Source: JAMXLO01 sp963726125 (lineage in GTDB: Bacteria; Pseudomonadota; Alphaproteobacteria; Acetobacterales; Acetobacteraceae). Taken from it: 64,000 bases of DNA. A program made the position numbers and the translations under genes. The DNA lies in contig CAVSBG010000002.1 in NCBI GenBank assembly GCA_963726125.1, forward strand, positions 558,001 to 622,000, read 5' to 3'. The stretch's first letter is position 1. The number at the start of each line of letters is the position of its first letter. Below, piece after piece: positions 26,270-35,155 of this stretch. The notes under the pieces are model-generated. The model searched no databases. It saw only the letters and a list, made by a program, of their open reading frames with translations, and had not been told where the DNA came from.

Positions 26270-27268
26270 TCACACCTGCCAGAACGCGCATTCCGCAGGC
26301 GCATGCAGCAGTTTTTCCAATTCCGAGTCCAGCTTGCACAACGTGATCGACGCTCCGGTCATCTCCATCGATGTCGCATATCGACCGACCAGAGGCATGA
26401 CGATATTGGCGCCCGCGTCGCCCAACCGAGCGGCCACGACCCGATACAGGATATACAGCTCCTCATGTGGCGTCGCGCCGAGGCTGTTCACCAGCACCGA
26501 AACCCGATCGCCGCGCGCAATCGGCACATCGTTCAGCAGATGATCCATCATTTCGCCCGCGACCGCATCGGCCGTGCGCAGCTTGCCACGCCACACGCCA
26601 GGTTCACCGTGGATGCCCATGCCCATTTCCATCTCGTCATCGGCGATGGTGAACGTCGGCCGGCCAGCCAGCGGCACCGTGCATGGTGTCAACGCGGCGC
26701 CGATACTGCGCACGGCATTCGCGGCCTTCTGGGCAACGCGCGTCACCTCATCGAGATTACCGCCCGCTTCCGCCGCGGCGCCGGCCATCTTGTACGCATA
26801 GACCATGCCGGCAACACCGCGTCGCTTCTCGGCTTCCGCCGGCGGCGCGCTGGCAACATCGTCGGCGAGCAGCACGGTGGTCGAGCGCACGTCCTCCATC
26901 TCCAGGATGTCGCCCGCCATGTCGAAGTTCATGCAGTCGCCGCCGTAATTCCCGTACAGTCGCAGCACGCCGGCGCCGCCGTTCGCGGCCCGCATCGCCG
27001 CCGCCATCTGATCCACTGATGGCGAGGAGAACACTTCCCCAATCGCGCAGGCATCCAGCAAACCCTTGCCGACATAGCCGGTGAAGATCGGCAGATGCCC
27101 GGAACCGCCGCCGGACACGATGCCGACCTTGCCTGGCTTTGGTGTGCCAGGGCGCTTGATGACGCGGCCATCGTCGCCGGCACGTTCATAGTACTGCGGG
27201 TGCGCCAGGACGAGGCCCTCCAGCATTTGCTCAACGTAGAGCTCGGGATCGTTGAGAAGTTTCTTCAT
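26270..27268 (-). CDS. dhaK: Dihydroxyacetone kinase subunit DhaK
   Basis: 332-residue substrate-binding subunit that holds dihydroxyacetone as a hemiaminal on a His. Landmarks are GKVGIVSGGGSGHLPIFTGY, GAGVLRLYGNYGGDCMNFDM and MEMGMGIHGEPGVWR with the substrate-binding His. The start ATG at 27268 has GGAGGAG upstream. First gene of the dhaK-dhaL unit. Length and motifs are typical of the family. Confidence 0.93.
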   Translation of the reverse strand: MKKLLNDPELYVEQMLEGLVLAHPQYYERAGDDGRVIKRPGTPKPGKVGIVSGGGSGHLPIFTGYVGKGLLDACAIGEVFSSPSVDQMAAAMRAANGGAGVLRLYGNYGGDCMNFDMAGDILEMEDVRSTTVLLADDVASAPPAEAEKRRGVAGMVYAYKMAGAAAEAGGNLDEVTRVAQKAANAVRSIGAALTPCTVPLAGRPTFTIADDEMEMGMGIHGEPGVWRGKLRTADAVAGEMMDHLLNDVPIARGDRVSVLVNSLGATPHEELYILYRVVAARLGDAGANIVMPLVGRYATSMEMTGASITLCKLDSELEKLLHAPAECAFWQV

Positions 27269-27433
27269 AGTCTCCTCCGTCCTGGGTGGTCATGGCTACG
27301 CTAGCACGCCGGCAAACGCCGCCTCGTCAACGGCTGTATGGATTGATGCGGCACAGGCTGGTCATAGTAAGCCGTGCCGCGTGGGAAGTCTCTACGAGCC
27401 GGATACCGGACCAGCCGTCCACCCGTCGGTCGA

Positions 27434-28189
27434 TCAGCCGAACGCAGCCACCCTCGTGGCGGTCTGGGGATCCAGGAAACCACGAACCGTGGCATCCGTC
27501 TCTGCAGACATCGCGGCCTCAAGACCAGCCCCCGTTCGGCGCGCAAGAATGCGGCGAAGATCGCGGACCGGCCCGCGTGGCAGCGCAGCAATGCGCCGTG
27601 CCAGCGCAAGCACGTCCGGCATCAACGCCTCACCCGCCACCACTTTCCAGACCAGGCCCCAGTCAAGCGCCTGGGTCGCATCGAAACGTTCACCCAGCAT
27701 GATCAGTTCGCGTGCGCGCTGCAGCCCAACGATGCGCGGCAGCAGTTCCGTAACTCCGCCCGTCACGAACACACCAAGTGCGATCTCGGGGAAGAAGAAC
27801 CGGGTACCCTCCGCAGCGATGGCGAAATCGCAGTTGATCACCCATTCCAGTCCGCCGCCGACGGCCCAGCCATGGATCGCCCCGATCACCGGCGTGTCGC
27901 CGAGGACCATCGCGCGTGTCACATCCTGGATGCGTTCGATATAGCCGCGCGTAGCTGCCGCATCGTCGCCAGGTGAACCGAATTCCTTCAAGTCATCCCC
28001 GGAACAAAACGCCCGCCCTGCCCCGGTCAACACAATCGCACCCACCGCGGGATCACGATCGGCAGCCACCAGTGCCGCGATCAGGTCCTCCAGCAATTCA
28101 GCCACGATCGCATTCAGCCGATGAGGCCGGTTCAATGTGATGACACGCACACCGCCACCAGCATCTTCGGACAGCACTGTGCTGGTCAT
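27434..28189 (-). CDS. Enoyl-CoA hydratase/isomerase family protein
   Basis: 251-residue crotonase-fold enzyme. The oxyanion-hole strands are visible as AGRAFCSGDDLKEFGSP and IGAIHGWAVGGGLEWVINCD, and the second catalytic region as FFFPEIALGVFVTGGVTELL. The Glu pair of classic hydratases is partly replaced (GGGLEW keeps one, PEIALG the second position), so hydratase or isomerase action cannot be told apart. Its ATG at 28189 overlaps the stop of the CoA-ligase gene by 4 bp (ATGA), marking an operon with the ligase and the upstream MFS importer. Confidence 0.9.
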   Translation of the reverse strand: MTSTVLSEDAGGGVRVITLNRPHRLNAIVAELLEDLIAALVAADRDPAVGAIVLTGAGRAFCSGDDLKEFGSPGDDAAATRGYIERIQDVTRAMVLGDTPVIGAIHGWAVGGGLEWVINCDFAIAAEGTRFFFPEIALGVFVTGGVTELLPRIVGLQRARELIMLGERFDATQALDWGLVWKVVAGEALMPDVLALARRIAALPRGPVRDLRRILARRTGAGLEAAMSAETDATVRGFLDPQTATRVAAFG

Positions 28190-29496
28190 GGGCGATCCTT
28201 TCGCAGCACACGGCGCGTCTTGCCATCGGTGCGTGGCAGCGTTCCGAACGGCAGCAGGCGGACACGCGCGGTAACACCCAGGTCGCGCTTGACGGCAGCA
28301 GCAACCGCGTCGGCCAGCCCATCAGTCACGGCATCGCCCATCGCTTCCGCCACCTCCGCCTCGATCGGCAGAGCGTCGTATGGGCCAGCACCATCCAACA
28401 CGATGCGATACTCGCCGGACAACGCCTCGTGCCAATTCAGCACAGCCGCAGCCTGTGCCGGGAACACGTTGATCCCGCGCACCACAACCATGTCATCGCT
28501 GCGCCCGACCACGCGAAAGCGCGGTGCGGTGCGGCCGCATCGCGCACGGCCCGTGCCGGTCAGCATGACGATGTCGCCAGTCCGGAAGCGCACCAGAGGC
28601 TGACACTCGCGACTGACGTGGGTCAATACCAGTTCGCCGCGCTCGCCTTCCTTCCAGGGCAGCGCGCGCGCACTCTCCGGCTCGATCAGTTCCGGATGCA
28701 GCACATCAAGCGCCATGAAATGCAAGTCGTTGTCCTGCTCGGACTGGCCGGCGAAATTGCAGAACACATCGGACACGCCGTAGTTCGCATTGCGCACGTG
28801 CATGCCCCAGATGCTTTCCATCCGCCGGCGGAATTCCGGATCATCGACGCCGGCTTCGCCACCGAATAGCCCGAGTTGCAGCTTTAGATCGCGTGGGTGC
28901 AATCCGGGGAAATGGTCTGCGATAACGCGCTCCAGAACCGCCAGATAAGACGGTGTGCAGGAAATCGCGGTAATGCCCAGATCGAGAATCGTGCGGATCA
29001 GCAGCTGCGTTTCACCGACGCCGAACGGGATGACGGTTGCGCCCGTTGCTTCCAGCGTCGTGTGGTCGCTAAAGCCACCCATCCACAGCCGGTAATTCAG
29101 GCAGTGCACGACGCGATGCCCTGGACCAAGTCCAGCGGCCGACTGCGCACGCCCACCAACGACCGCGGTCTCAAGCGCATCGCGCGCGGACAGCGCAAGG
29201 TTCATCGCCGTTCCGGTCGTGCCGGACGTGCGATGCACACGCGCAACGGAATTCGCCGGCGCCGCGATATAGTCGCCAAATGGCGGATGCTCGTGCTGAC
29301 TTGTGCGCAGCATCTCCTTGTCGGTCAGCGGAAGATCCGCCAGCGCCGCCAGAGACATCGGCACCGCGATGCCGGTCCACGCACGTCGATAGAACGCTGA
29401 TGCAGCCAGCACGTATTCCCGCTGTTGCTCCCAGCAGCGCTCCCGATGCGCCTCCAGTTCTCCGAGCTCAGCAAAGTCGGCCCGGTCAACGAGCAC
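28186..29496 (-). CDS. Phenylacetate--CoA ligase-like AMP-forming acyl-CoA ligase (PaaK family)
   Basis: 436-residue adenylate-forming enzyme. The ATP loop is RVHRTSGTTGTAMNLALSAR, then HCLNYRLWMGGFSDHTTLEA, GLFGGEAGVDDPEFRR, the adenine-site ANYGVSDVFCNFAGQSE, and FRTGDIVMLTG with the A8-like hinge GRSDDMVVVRGINVFPAQ. It would activate an aromatic acid to its CoA thioester. Starts with GTG at 29496, with AGGAG about 11 nt upstream. It sits between the MFS importer gene and the enoyl-CoA hydratase, so a role in aromatic-acid catabolism is likely. No phenylacetyl-CoA epoxidase (PaaABCDE) genes are present. Confidence 0.88.
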   Translation of the reverse strand: MLVDRADFAELGELEAHRERCWEQQREYVLAASAFYRRAWTGIAVPMSLAALADLPLTDKEMLRTSQHEHPPFGDYIAAPANSVARVHRTSGTTGTAMNLALSARDALETAVVGGRAQSAAGLGPGHRVVHCLNYRLWMGGFSDHTTLEATGATVIPFGVGETQLLIRTILDLGITAISCTPSYLAVLERVIADHFPGLHPRDLKLQLGLFGGEAGVDDPEFRRRMESIWGMHVRNANYGVSDVFCNFAGQSEQDNDLHFMALDVLHPELIEPESARALPWKEGERGELVLTHVSRECQPLVRFRTGDIVMLTGTGRARCGRTAPRFRVVGRSDDMVVVRGINVFPAQAAAVLNWHEALSGEYRIVLDGAGPYDALPIEAEVAEAMGDAVTDGLADAVAAAVKRDLGVTARVRLLPFGTLPRTDGKTRRVLRKDRP

Positions 29497-29541
29497 TGTC
29501 CCGCAACTCCTGATGTTCCCATCAGCAGACCGTCAAATCTC

Positions 29542-30876
29542 CTACGATGCAACCTCCCTTGCACCGGCGATCGGAACGCGGTTGCCACGAAACGCCAACA
29601 GCGCCGTAGCGGCCGCAGCGATCAGCGCGAACACGCACGCGCTGAGGAAGATGCGCGTTGGCGCGAGGCCAAGCGCCAGCAGGTAGCCACCCAGTATCGG
29701 CGCGGCAACGCCACCGAGTCGCCCGATGCCCAGCGCCCATCCCATGCCAGTCGTGCGCATCCGCGCCGGATACAGCTTGCCGCACGTGCCGTTGGCACCA
29801 GTCTGGCTGCCGATGATCGTCGTTCCTGCCAGGAAGCTCATCAGCAAAGTCAGAGCATAAGGCAACGCGATCATTGCGATAATCGCGATGAACACGGCGC
29901 CGAGGGCATAGTGTAGCGCCAACGTCCGTTCGGGTCCCATGCGGTCGATCGCCACGCCGAGATACAGCACCGCGGCCATCCCGCCGAAATCCCTCAAGCT
30001 CGAGGCGAACACTGCCTCGGACGGCGTCATGCCGATGAGGTTCAGCACCGTCGGCATCCAATAGGCGAACAGGAACAGGTTCATCAGGCTGCAGAAGTAG
30101 ACAATCCACAGCAGCACGGTCTGCAGCGCATAACCCTCGCTGAACAGCATCGCCACCGGATTGCCTTGCGCAACGTCAACCGGACCACTTCGCGTCGGTT
30201 CGATGTCGAGACGCTGCAGCAACGCCGTCTGACGCTGCGACAGGTTTTGCTTCCTGGCCAGGAAGCGCGGCAACTCCGGCAGCCAAACGGCCAGTGCCGC
30301 TACCAGAATCAGCGGGAACACCCCGCCTACCACGAAGATCACCGGCCAGTCGTAATGCCGCAGCAGCACCGCGACGAGCTGACCACCGATGAAGCCACCC
30401 GCCGGCGCCCCCGTGAACGAGGCCATGATCATGGTCGCGCGCAAACGATGCGGCGTGTAGTCGCCGGTCAACGCGGCCGCACCTGAAAAGCCGCCGCCAA
30501 TGCCGATGCCGGTAAAGAACCGCCACAGCGTGAGCGTCTCAAGAGAGCCAGCCGACGCGGTCAGCAGCGACGCAATCCCAAAGATCGTCAAACTGCCGAG
30601 CAGCAACGGTCTCCGCCCGAAACGGTCCCCGATCGGCCCCGCGGACAGTGCTCCGACCATGATGCCGATGCTCGACCACAGGAACGCCGTTGTGAACAAC
30701 GCAGGCGCCAGATGCCAGGAGCGGATCAGCGACGGCACAGCCCAGGCAACGGAGTTGAGGTCGTAGCCATCGCAGATCTGCACCAGCGTGCACAATGCCG
30801 CAACACGAAGTTGCAGGCTGCCGATCTTCTGATTCTCGAGCGCGGCCTCGGCCGCTGATGACGCGGTTTCCGGCAT
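29542..30876 (-). CDS. MFS transporter, aromatic acid:H+ symporter type
   Basis: 444-residue carrier with about 12 membrane spans. ICDGYDLNSVAWAVPSLIRS in helix 1 carries the DGxD motif of the AAHS family (benzoate, 4-hydroxybenzoate and related acids), followed by GPIGDRFGRRPLLLGSLTIF in loop 2-3 and IGSQTGANGTCGKLYPARMR in the second half. The start is the ATG at 30876; the open frame extends far upstream into sequence that belongs to the divergent gene. Adjacent to the CoA ligase on the same strand, so it probably imports the acid that the ligase activates. The intergenic space to the divergent CoA-transferase is 132 bp. Confidence 0.9.
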   Translation of the reverse strand: MPETASSAAEAALENQKIGSLQLRVAALCTLVQICDGYDLNSVAWAVPSLIRSWHLAPALFTTAFLWSSIGIMVGALSAGPIGDRFGRRPLLLGSLTIFGIASLLTASAGSLETLTLWRFFTGIGIGGGFSGAAALTGDYTPHRLRATMIMASFTGAPAGGFIGGQLVAVLLRHYDWPVIFVVGGVFPLILVAALAVWLPELPRFLARKQNLSQRQTALLQRLDIEPTRSGPVDVAQGNPVAMLFSEGYALQTVLLWIVYFCSLMNLFLFAYWMPTVLNLIGMTPSEAVFASSLRDFGGMAAVLYLGVAIDRMGPERTLALHYALGAVFIAIIAMIALPYALTLLMSFLAGTTIIGSQTGANGTCGKLYPARMRTTGMGWALGIGRLGGVAAPILGGYLLALGLAPTRIFLSACVFALIAAAATALLAFRGNRVPIAGAREVAS

Positions 30877-31008
30877 GTTCGCCTCTTGACGTATTGCTCC
30901 CTTGCTCCCGGTTTTGCATGCGCGGGGACAGCGCGCAAGCGGGCCGCCCTTGGCGTCCGTCCGCCCATGTCGCAACATCGCTGCCGAACGCCGGAGGAAG
31001 TGCCCAGC

Positions 31009-31692
31009 ATGATCGATAAAATCGTCCAGTCCATGGCCGATGCCATGGCGGACATCAAGGATGGTTCCATCGTGCTGGTTGGCGGCTTCGGCGCCGTCGG
31101 CCAGCCCAACGCGCTGATCGACGGACTGATCGAGCAGGGCGCCACCGACCTCATCGTCGCGGCCAACAACGCTGGCGTCGGCCACATCGGACTGGCACGC
31201 CTGATGGAACTCGGGCGTGTCCGCAAGATCATCTGCTCGTTCCCGCGCTCCTCCGATCCGGTGGTGTTCGAAGGCCTCTATCGCGCCGGCAAGATCGAGC
31301 TGGAGATCGTCCCGCAGGGCACCCTCGCCGAACGCATGCGTGCCGCGGGCGCCGGCGTTCCCGCGTTCTTCACCGCCACCGGCGTCGGCACCAAGATGGC
31401 CATGGGCAAGGAGGTTCGCGAATTCGACGGCCGTAGCTACGTCATGGAGCGCGCGCTGCAAGGTGACGTGGGCCTGGTGGAAGCGTGGGAAGCCGACCGC
31501 TGGGGCAACCTGACGTTCAACGAGTCAGGCCGCAACTTCAATCCCGTGATCGCGATGGCATCGAAGCTCACCATCGTGCAGACCCAGCACATCCGCGACC
31601 TCGGGCAGATCAACCCCGACCACGTGGTCACGCCCGGCATCTTCGTGGACCGCGTGCTGCATGTGCCTTACGGTGATCCCACCGGATTCTAG
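31009..31692 (+). CDS. 3-oxoacid/3-oxoadipate CoA-transferase, subunit A
   Basis: 227-residue alpha subunit of a family I CoA-transferase. VLVGGFGAVGQPNALIDGLI is the CoA-binding signature, followed by AANNAGVGHIGLARLMELGR, ICSFPRSSDPVVFEGLY and GAGVPAFFTATGVGT. GGAGGA lies 9 nt before the ATG at 31009. The subunit pair matches PcaI/PcaJ and ScoA/ScoB; the neighbouring aromatic-acid genes favour an aromatic or alicyclic acyl substrate, but the sequence cannot settle it. Confidence 0.92.
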   Translation: MIDKIVQSMADAMADIKDGSIVLVGGFGAVGQPNALIDGLIEQGATDLIVAANNAGVGHIGLARLMELGRVRKIICSFPRSSDPVVFEGLYRAGKIELEIVPQGTLAERMRAAGAGVPAFFTATGVGTKMAMGKEVREFDGRSYVMERALQGDVGLVEAWEADRWGNLTFNESGRNFNPVIAMASKLTIVQTQHIRDLGQINPDHVVTPGIFVDRVLHVPYGDPTGF

Positions 31693-31705
31693 GAAGGAGG
31701 CAGCA

Positions 31706-32371
31706 ATGCCCGATACCGCCACGACCGACTTCAAACCGCTGAGCCGCGTCCAGATGGCCGCGCGCGTCGCGCACGACATCCCCGAGGGATGGTACGTCAA
31801 CCTCGGCATCGGCATCCCCACCGCGATAGCCGACCACGTACCGCTCGAGCGCGAGGTGATCTTCCATTCCGAGAACGGCGTGCTCGGCATGGGTCCCGCC
31901 CCGCCGAAGGATCAGATCGATCCGTGGCTGATCAACGCCGGCAAGCAGTACGTAACGCTCCGCCAGGGCGGTAGCTTCTGCCATCACGCCGACAGCTTCT
32001 CGATGATCCGCGGTGGCCATCTTGACCTTTGCGTGCTCGGCGCATTCCAGGTTGCGGAGAACGGCGACATCGCCAACTGGGCCACGTCGGAGAATGACAC
32101 CGCGCCCGCTGTCGGTGGTGCGATGGACCTGGCGGCTGGCGCCAAGCGACTGTGGGTGCTGATGGAGCACACCACCAAAGACGGCACCTCCAAGCTGGTG
32201 CACCGCTGCTCCTATCCGCTCACCGCGGTCGGGGCCGTGAAGCGCGTCTACACCAACCTTGCAGTGCTGGACGTGACCGAACGCGGCTTCGTCGTTGTCG
32301 ACATGGCGCCCGGACTGACGTTCGACGCATTGCAGGCAAGGACCGACGCCCCGCTGCATCACAACGCCTGA
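31706..32371 (+). CDS. 3-oxoacid/3-oxoadipate CoA-transferase, subunit B
   Basis: 221-residue beta subunit that carries the catalytic Glu in IFHSENGVLGMGPAPP, where the CoA thioester intermediate forms. NLGIGIPTAIADHVP and GGHLDLCVLGAFQVAENGDI are further family markers. The start ATG at 31706 has GGAAGGAGG upstream, and the gene is 13 bp after subunit A, so the two are co-translated. Confidence 0.93.
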   Translation: MPDTATTDFKPLSRVQMAARVAHDIPEGWYVNLGIGIPTAIADHVPLEREVIFHSENGVLGMGPAPPKDQIDPWLINAGKQYVTLRQGGSFCHHADSFSMIRGGHLDLCVLGAFQVAENGDIANWATSENDTAPAVGGAMDLAAGAKRLWVLMEHTTKDGTSKLVHRCSYPLTAVGAVKRVYTNLAVLDVTERGFVVVDMAPGLTFDALQARTDAPLHHNA

Positions 32372-32390
32372 TCCCAGGCGGGCGCCACCC

Positions 32391-33413
32391 ATGATGGACC
32401 CGCTGAAGCACCTGCAGATGGTGAAGGCTCGCGCGGCCGGCTCGGCACCGCGCAAGGGTGACCTCGCGCGGATCACCGCGCTGCGCGACAAGATGCCCGG
32501 GTTCGATCGAGCCATCTGGCGCGAGATGTGCGAAAAAGGCTGGCTGGGACTGAGGATTCCAAAGACTGCGGGCGGATCGGGCCGCGGCGCCCACAGGTTC
32601 TGTCGCATCGCCGAACAGCTTGGCACAGAACTCGCACCCGAACCGCTGATCACTGCCGCGATGGCCGCGCAGCTTCTGCCACAGGAGCAGTTGGCGCCGG
32701 TGCTGACGGGCGAACGCATCATCCTTCCCGCATGGCAGGAAGACCTCAGCAGCCTCGACCCCATCGGCAGCACGACGTTTCGCAACGGCAAGGTCAGCGG
32801 GCGCAAGCTCCGTGTCCCGATGGCCGCCGGTGCCGACGCATTCCTGGTCACAGTGCCCCACCGCCTGGCGTTGGTGGAACGCGATGGCCCCGGCGTATCG
32901 CTGGAGATCCGACCTACGCAGGACGGCGGCAACATCGGCACGCTGATCCTGGAGAACGCACCCGCGATAGCGAGCGAAGGCGACGCGACCGAGGCGCTGG
33001 AGCACACCATCATTGCCACCTCGGCCTATCTGCTCGGCGTGATGAATGGCGCACTGACCAGAACGATCGACTACCTCAATTCACACGAACCCCCGAACGC
33101 CGAGGAAGCGCGACAGCAGACCAACGATCTGCAAATTCAGATCTCCCTCACGCGCGCGGCCATCACATCGGGCGCCGAGGCATTGGACGCGGACACCACT
33201 CTCTCGCAGCGTCAATCAGCGGTATCACGTGCAAAGTTACGTGCTGCTGATTCGGCGATCGTCGTCACGCGGGCTTGCAGCCAGATCCACACCGGCGCCG
33301 GCTACGCACTATCAAATGACATCGCCATGTTCCTGACCAAGGCGACGGTGCTGGCACCGCTGTACGGCTCATCGCCGGTTCATCGCGCGCGATGGCGCCC
33401 TGCTGCCGCGTAG
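32391..33413 (+). CDS. Acyl-CoA dehydrogenase family protein
   Basis: 340-residue flavoprotein of the acyl-CoA dehydrogenase superfamily. The N-terminal helical part has WREMCEKGWLGLRIPKTAGG, followed by GTELAPEPLITAAMAAQLLP. The C-terminal domain has ATSAYLLGVMNGALTRTIDY and ACSQIHTGAGYALSNDIAMF, the place of the HGGxGY-type motif; the Gly-rich pattern is altered to HTGAGY. The protein is shorter than the usual 380 residues, so it belongs to the divergent group often found in multi-gene degradative clusters. It follows subunit B by 19 bp, completing a three-gene unit. Confidence 0.82.
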   Translation: MMDPLKHLQMVKARAAGSAPRKGDLARITALRDKMPGFDRAIWREMCEKGWLGLRIPKTAGGSGRGAHRFCRIAEQLGTELAPEPLITAAMAAQLLPQEQLAPVLTGERIILPAWQEDLSSLDPIGSTTFRNGKVSGRKLRVPMAAGADAFLVTVPHRLALVERDGPGVSLEIRPTQDGGNIGTLILENAPAIASEGDATEALEHTIIATSAYLLGVMNGALTRTIDYLNSHEPPNAEEARQQTNDLQIQISLTRAAITSGAEALDADTTLSQRQSAVSRAKLRAADSAIVVTRACSQIHTGAGYALSNDIAMFLTKATVLAPLYGSSPVHRARWRPAAA

Positions 33414-33416
33414 CGG

Positions 33417-34106
33417 TCAGCCAGCCACGATCAGTCGTGCCAGATCGTCCGCTGCCGACAGCATCGGATAATGGCCAGTGTCCAACTCGTGCCATGTGGC
33501 GTGGAGCTTGTCGGCACAACGACGCTGATGTGCCTGCCCGGGGTTCGGCGCCTGCTTGCACCAGATCACGCTGGCCTTCCAACTCTGCTGCCAGAAGCTC
33601 GGCAGTTTCACCCGGTCGTTCATCGCCGCCACCGGATGCGGCGTATAGCGCTCCAGCGCCCAGGTCTTCGTCGGCTCCTCAAGGCTGGCGAACATCCGCC
33701 CGGCAGCATCCTCGCGTGATGGCCCGGTCGTCAGCTCCGTCGTGACAGCCGAGGCACGATTGACGATATCCGGGATGCGCTCGCCATCGAACAGCGCAAG
33801 CGCATCGGCGAACACCAGACGGGCGACCCGATCGCGAGTGCGTTCCGCGGCAGCGCACAGCACCATGCCGCCGCTGCTGGTGCCCACCAGGACCACATCG
33901 CGCAGATCCTCGAAGAACAACAGCTCCGCGATTTCCTCGCCGTGCGTCTCCGTGCTGATGCCGGGACGCACAGCGTGACGCCGTTCCGCGCAACCATCCA
34001 GCGACGGAGCGAACACGGTGTGTCCCCCGGCTACCAGTCGCGCCGCCACGCGTTGCCAAACCCAGCCGCCCTGATACGCACCGTGGATCAATACGAATGT
34101 TGTCAT
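33417..34106 (-). CDS. Alpha/beta hydrolase
   Basis: 229-residue hydrolase. The N-terminal strand FVLIHGAYQGGWVWQRVAAR has the HG oxyanion motif, and VVLVGTSSGGMVLCAAAERT has the nucleophile elbow GxSxG with Ser. The acid is probably in the FADALALFDGERIPD strand and the His in WHELDTGHYPMLSAADD. Start ATG at 34106 has GAGGAAACG upstream. The TGA of an MFS remnant lies 10 bp before it, so the gene was once part of a longer operon. Esterase-like; substrate unknown. Confidence 0.9.
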   Translation of the reverse strand: MTTFVLIHGAYQGGWVWQRVAARLVAGGHTVFAPSLDGCAERRHAVRPGISTETHGEEIAELLFFEDLRDVVLVGTSSGGMVLCAAAERTRDRVARLVFADALALFDGERIPDIVNRASAVTTELTTGPSREDAAGRMFASLEEPTKTWALERYTPHPVAAMNDRVKLPSFWQQSWKASVIWCKQAPNPGQAHQRRCADKLHATWHELDTGHYPMLSAADDLARLIVAG

Positions 34107-34116
34107 CGTCGTTTCC

Positions 34117-34316
34117 TCACCCGAGTGTTGGTTCAGTGTGCCGCTCATGCACGAACAACACGGCTATGCCGCTTACCAGCGCCGCGGCCATGACATAGAA
34201 GCACGGCGCCAGGGGATTCTCGGTAACCTTCACCAGGAACGTCGCGATGTAAGGCGCGAAGCCACCGAAGATGGCGATGGCGAATCCGCAACTGACCGAC
34301 GAAGCCGTGTCGCGCC
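34117..34316 (-). pseudogene. MFS transporter, C-terminal remnant
   Basis: The minus strand encodes TASSVSCGFAIAIFGGFAPY then IATFLVKVTENPLAPCFYVM, AAALVSGIAVLFVHERH and a TGA at 34117-34119. This is the end of a proline/betaine- or alpha-ketoglutarate-type MFS permease, with helix 11-12 wording. The N-terminal 85% is missing. It joins directly to the Lrp fragment in a different frame. Confidence 0.8.
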
Positions 34317-34537
34317 GGGCGCACGGCGCATAGCGGGTAGCCCAGCGCCACAGGATCCAGCTCCAGCGTGTAGCCGCGGATATTGCCGGCTTCCTCCAAC
34401 CGCAGCACGCGTTCCCGCACGGCGGGGGCCGACATGCCGATGCGGCGGGCTAGCTCTGATATGCTGATGCGAGGGTCCTCACGCAGCAGGCCCAGATTCC
34501 GTGAGTCGCGCAGCAGTGCGGCACATTGAAGGCGCAT
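34317..34537 (-). pseudogene. Lrp/AsnC family regulator, N-terminal remnant
   Basis: From ATG at 34537 (AAGGAG 9 nt upstream) come MRLQCAALLRDSRNLGLLRE and DPRISISELARRIGMSAPAV, RERVLRLEEAGNIRGYTLEL and DPVALGYPLCAVRP. This is an intact Lrp-type winged helix-turn-helix followed by the first few residues of the linker and RAM domain. The sequence then passes into the MFS tail in another frame. The ligand-binding domain is lost, so a functional regulator is unlikely. Confidence 0.8.
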
Positions 34538-34628
34538 GGTTATTAGCTCCTTCGGTTCGAAGGTTCATTCGTGACAGTACCTTCAATCACCCATTCAGCG
34601 CTGCTGTCCAGCGGGCGATCCTCGCGCC

Positions 34629-35103
34629 ATGTCCACCACTTCGCCAACTGTTGCCGACCGCGTGCCGCCGCATGTCTTCTTTGTGGTCAGCGCGGTGCGC
34701 CATTACCTGGGTCCGTCCTTCGCGGTGCTGCTGTTCGCGCAGCTCGCGCCGTCGGGCGTGGCATGGCTACGGATCGCGACGGCCGGTGCGGTGTTCGCGG
34801 TGTGGCCACCGTGGCGCTTTCTCGGCGCACTCCCACAACGCGACAGGGCGATCGTCGTCTCGCTCGGTGTCGTGCTGGCCGCCGCGGTGGGCGTGGGGGG
34901 TTTCGTCATCGGTGGTCCCGTACGTGTGCGATCAGCTCACCATGCGACGACTGCCGCGCGCCAGCTTCGCACTACTGCTGTCGTTGCTGCCGACACGCGC
35001 GGCGTGCGTTGGCGTTGTGGTGCTGCGGCAGGTGCCGTCGATGCAGGAAGTGCTGGGTGTGCTGCTGGTGATCGGTGGGGTCGCGCCGCATCGGAGCCTG
35101 TAG
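34629..35103 (+). pseudogene. EamA/DMT transporter (RhtA-like), internally deleted
   Basis: The N-terminal piece (34629 to about 34910) reads VSAVRHYLGPSFAVLLFAQL, APSGVAWLRIATAGAVFAVW and PQRDRAIVVSLGVVLAAAVG. The C-terminal piece (about 34912-35103) in another frame reads VVPYVCDQLTMRRLPRASFA, LLLSLLPTRAACVGVVVLRQ, VPSMQEVLGVLLVIGGV. RhtA-like exporters are about 290 residues; here about 130 central residues are absent. An internal deletion is clear. Confidence 0.8.
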
Positions 35104-35155
35104 TCCAACTGCCGCGGTAGAACAGCCGACCCGATAGACCGACACTGCGGCGGAG

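Noticed and set aside
29542..31461. Long MFS frame of about 639 codons
   Set aside because: The upstream 195 codons overlap the CoA-transferase gene on the other strand; the MFS start with its first helix is at 30876.
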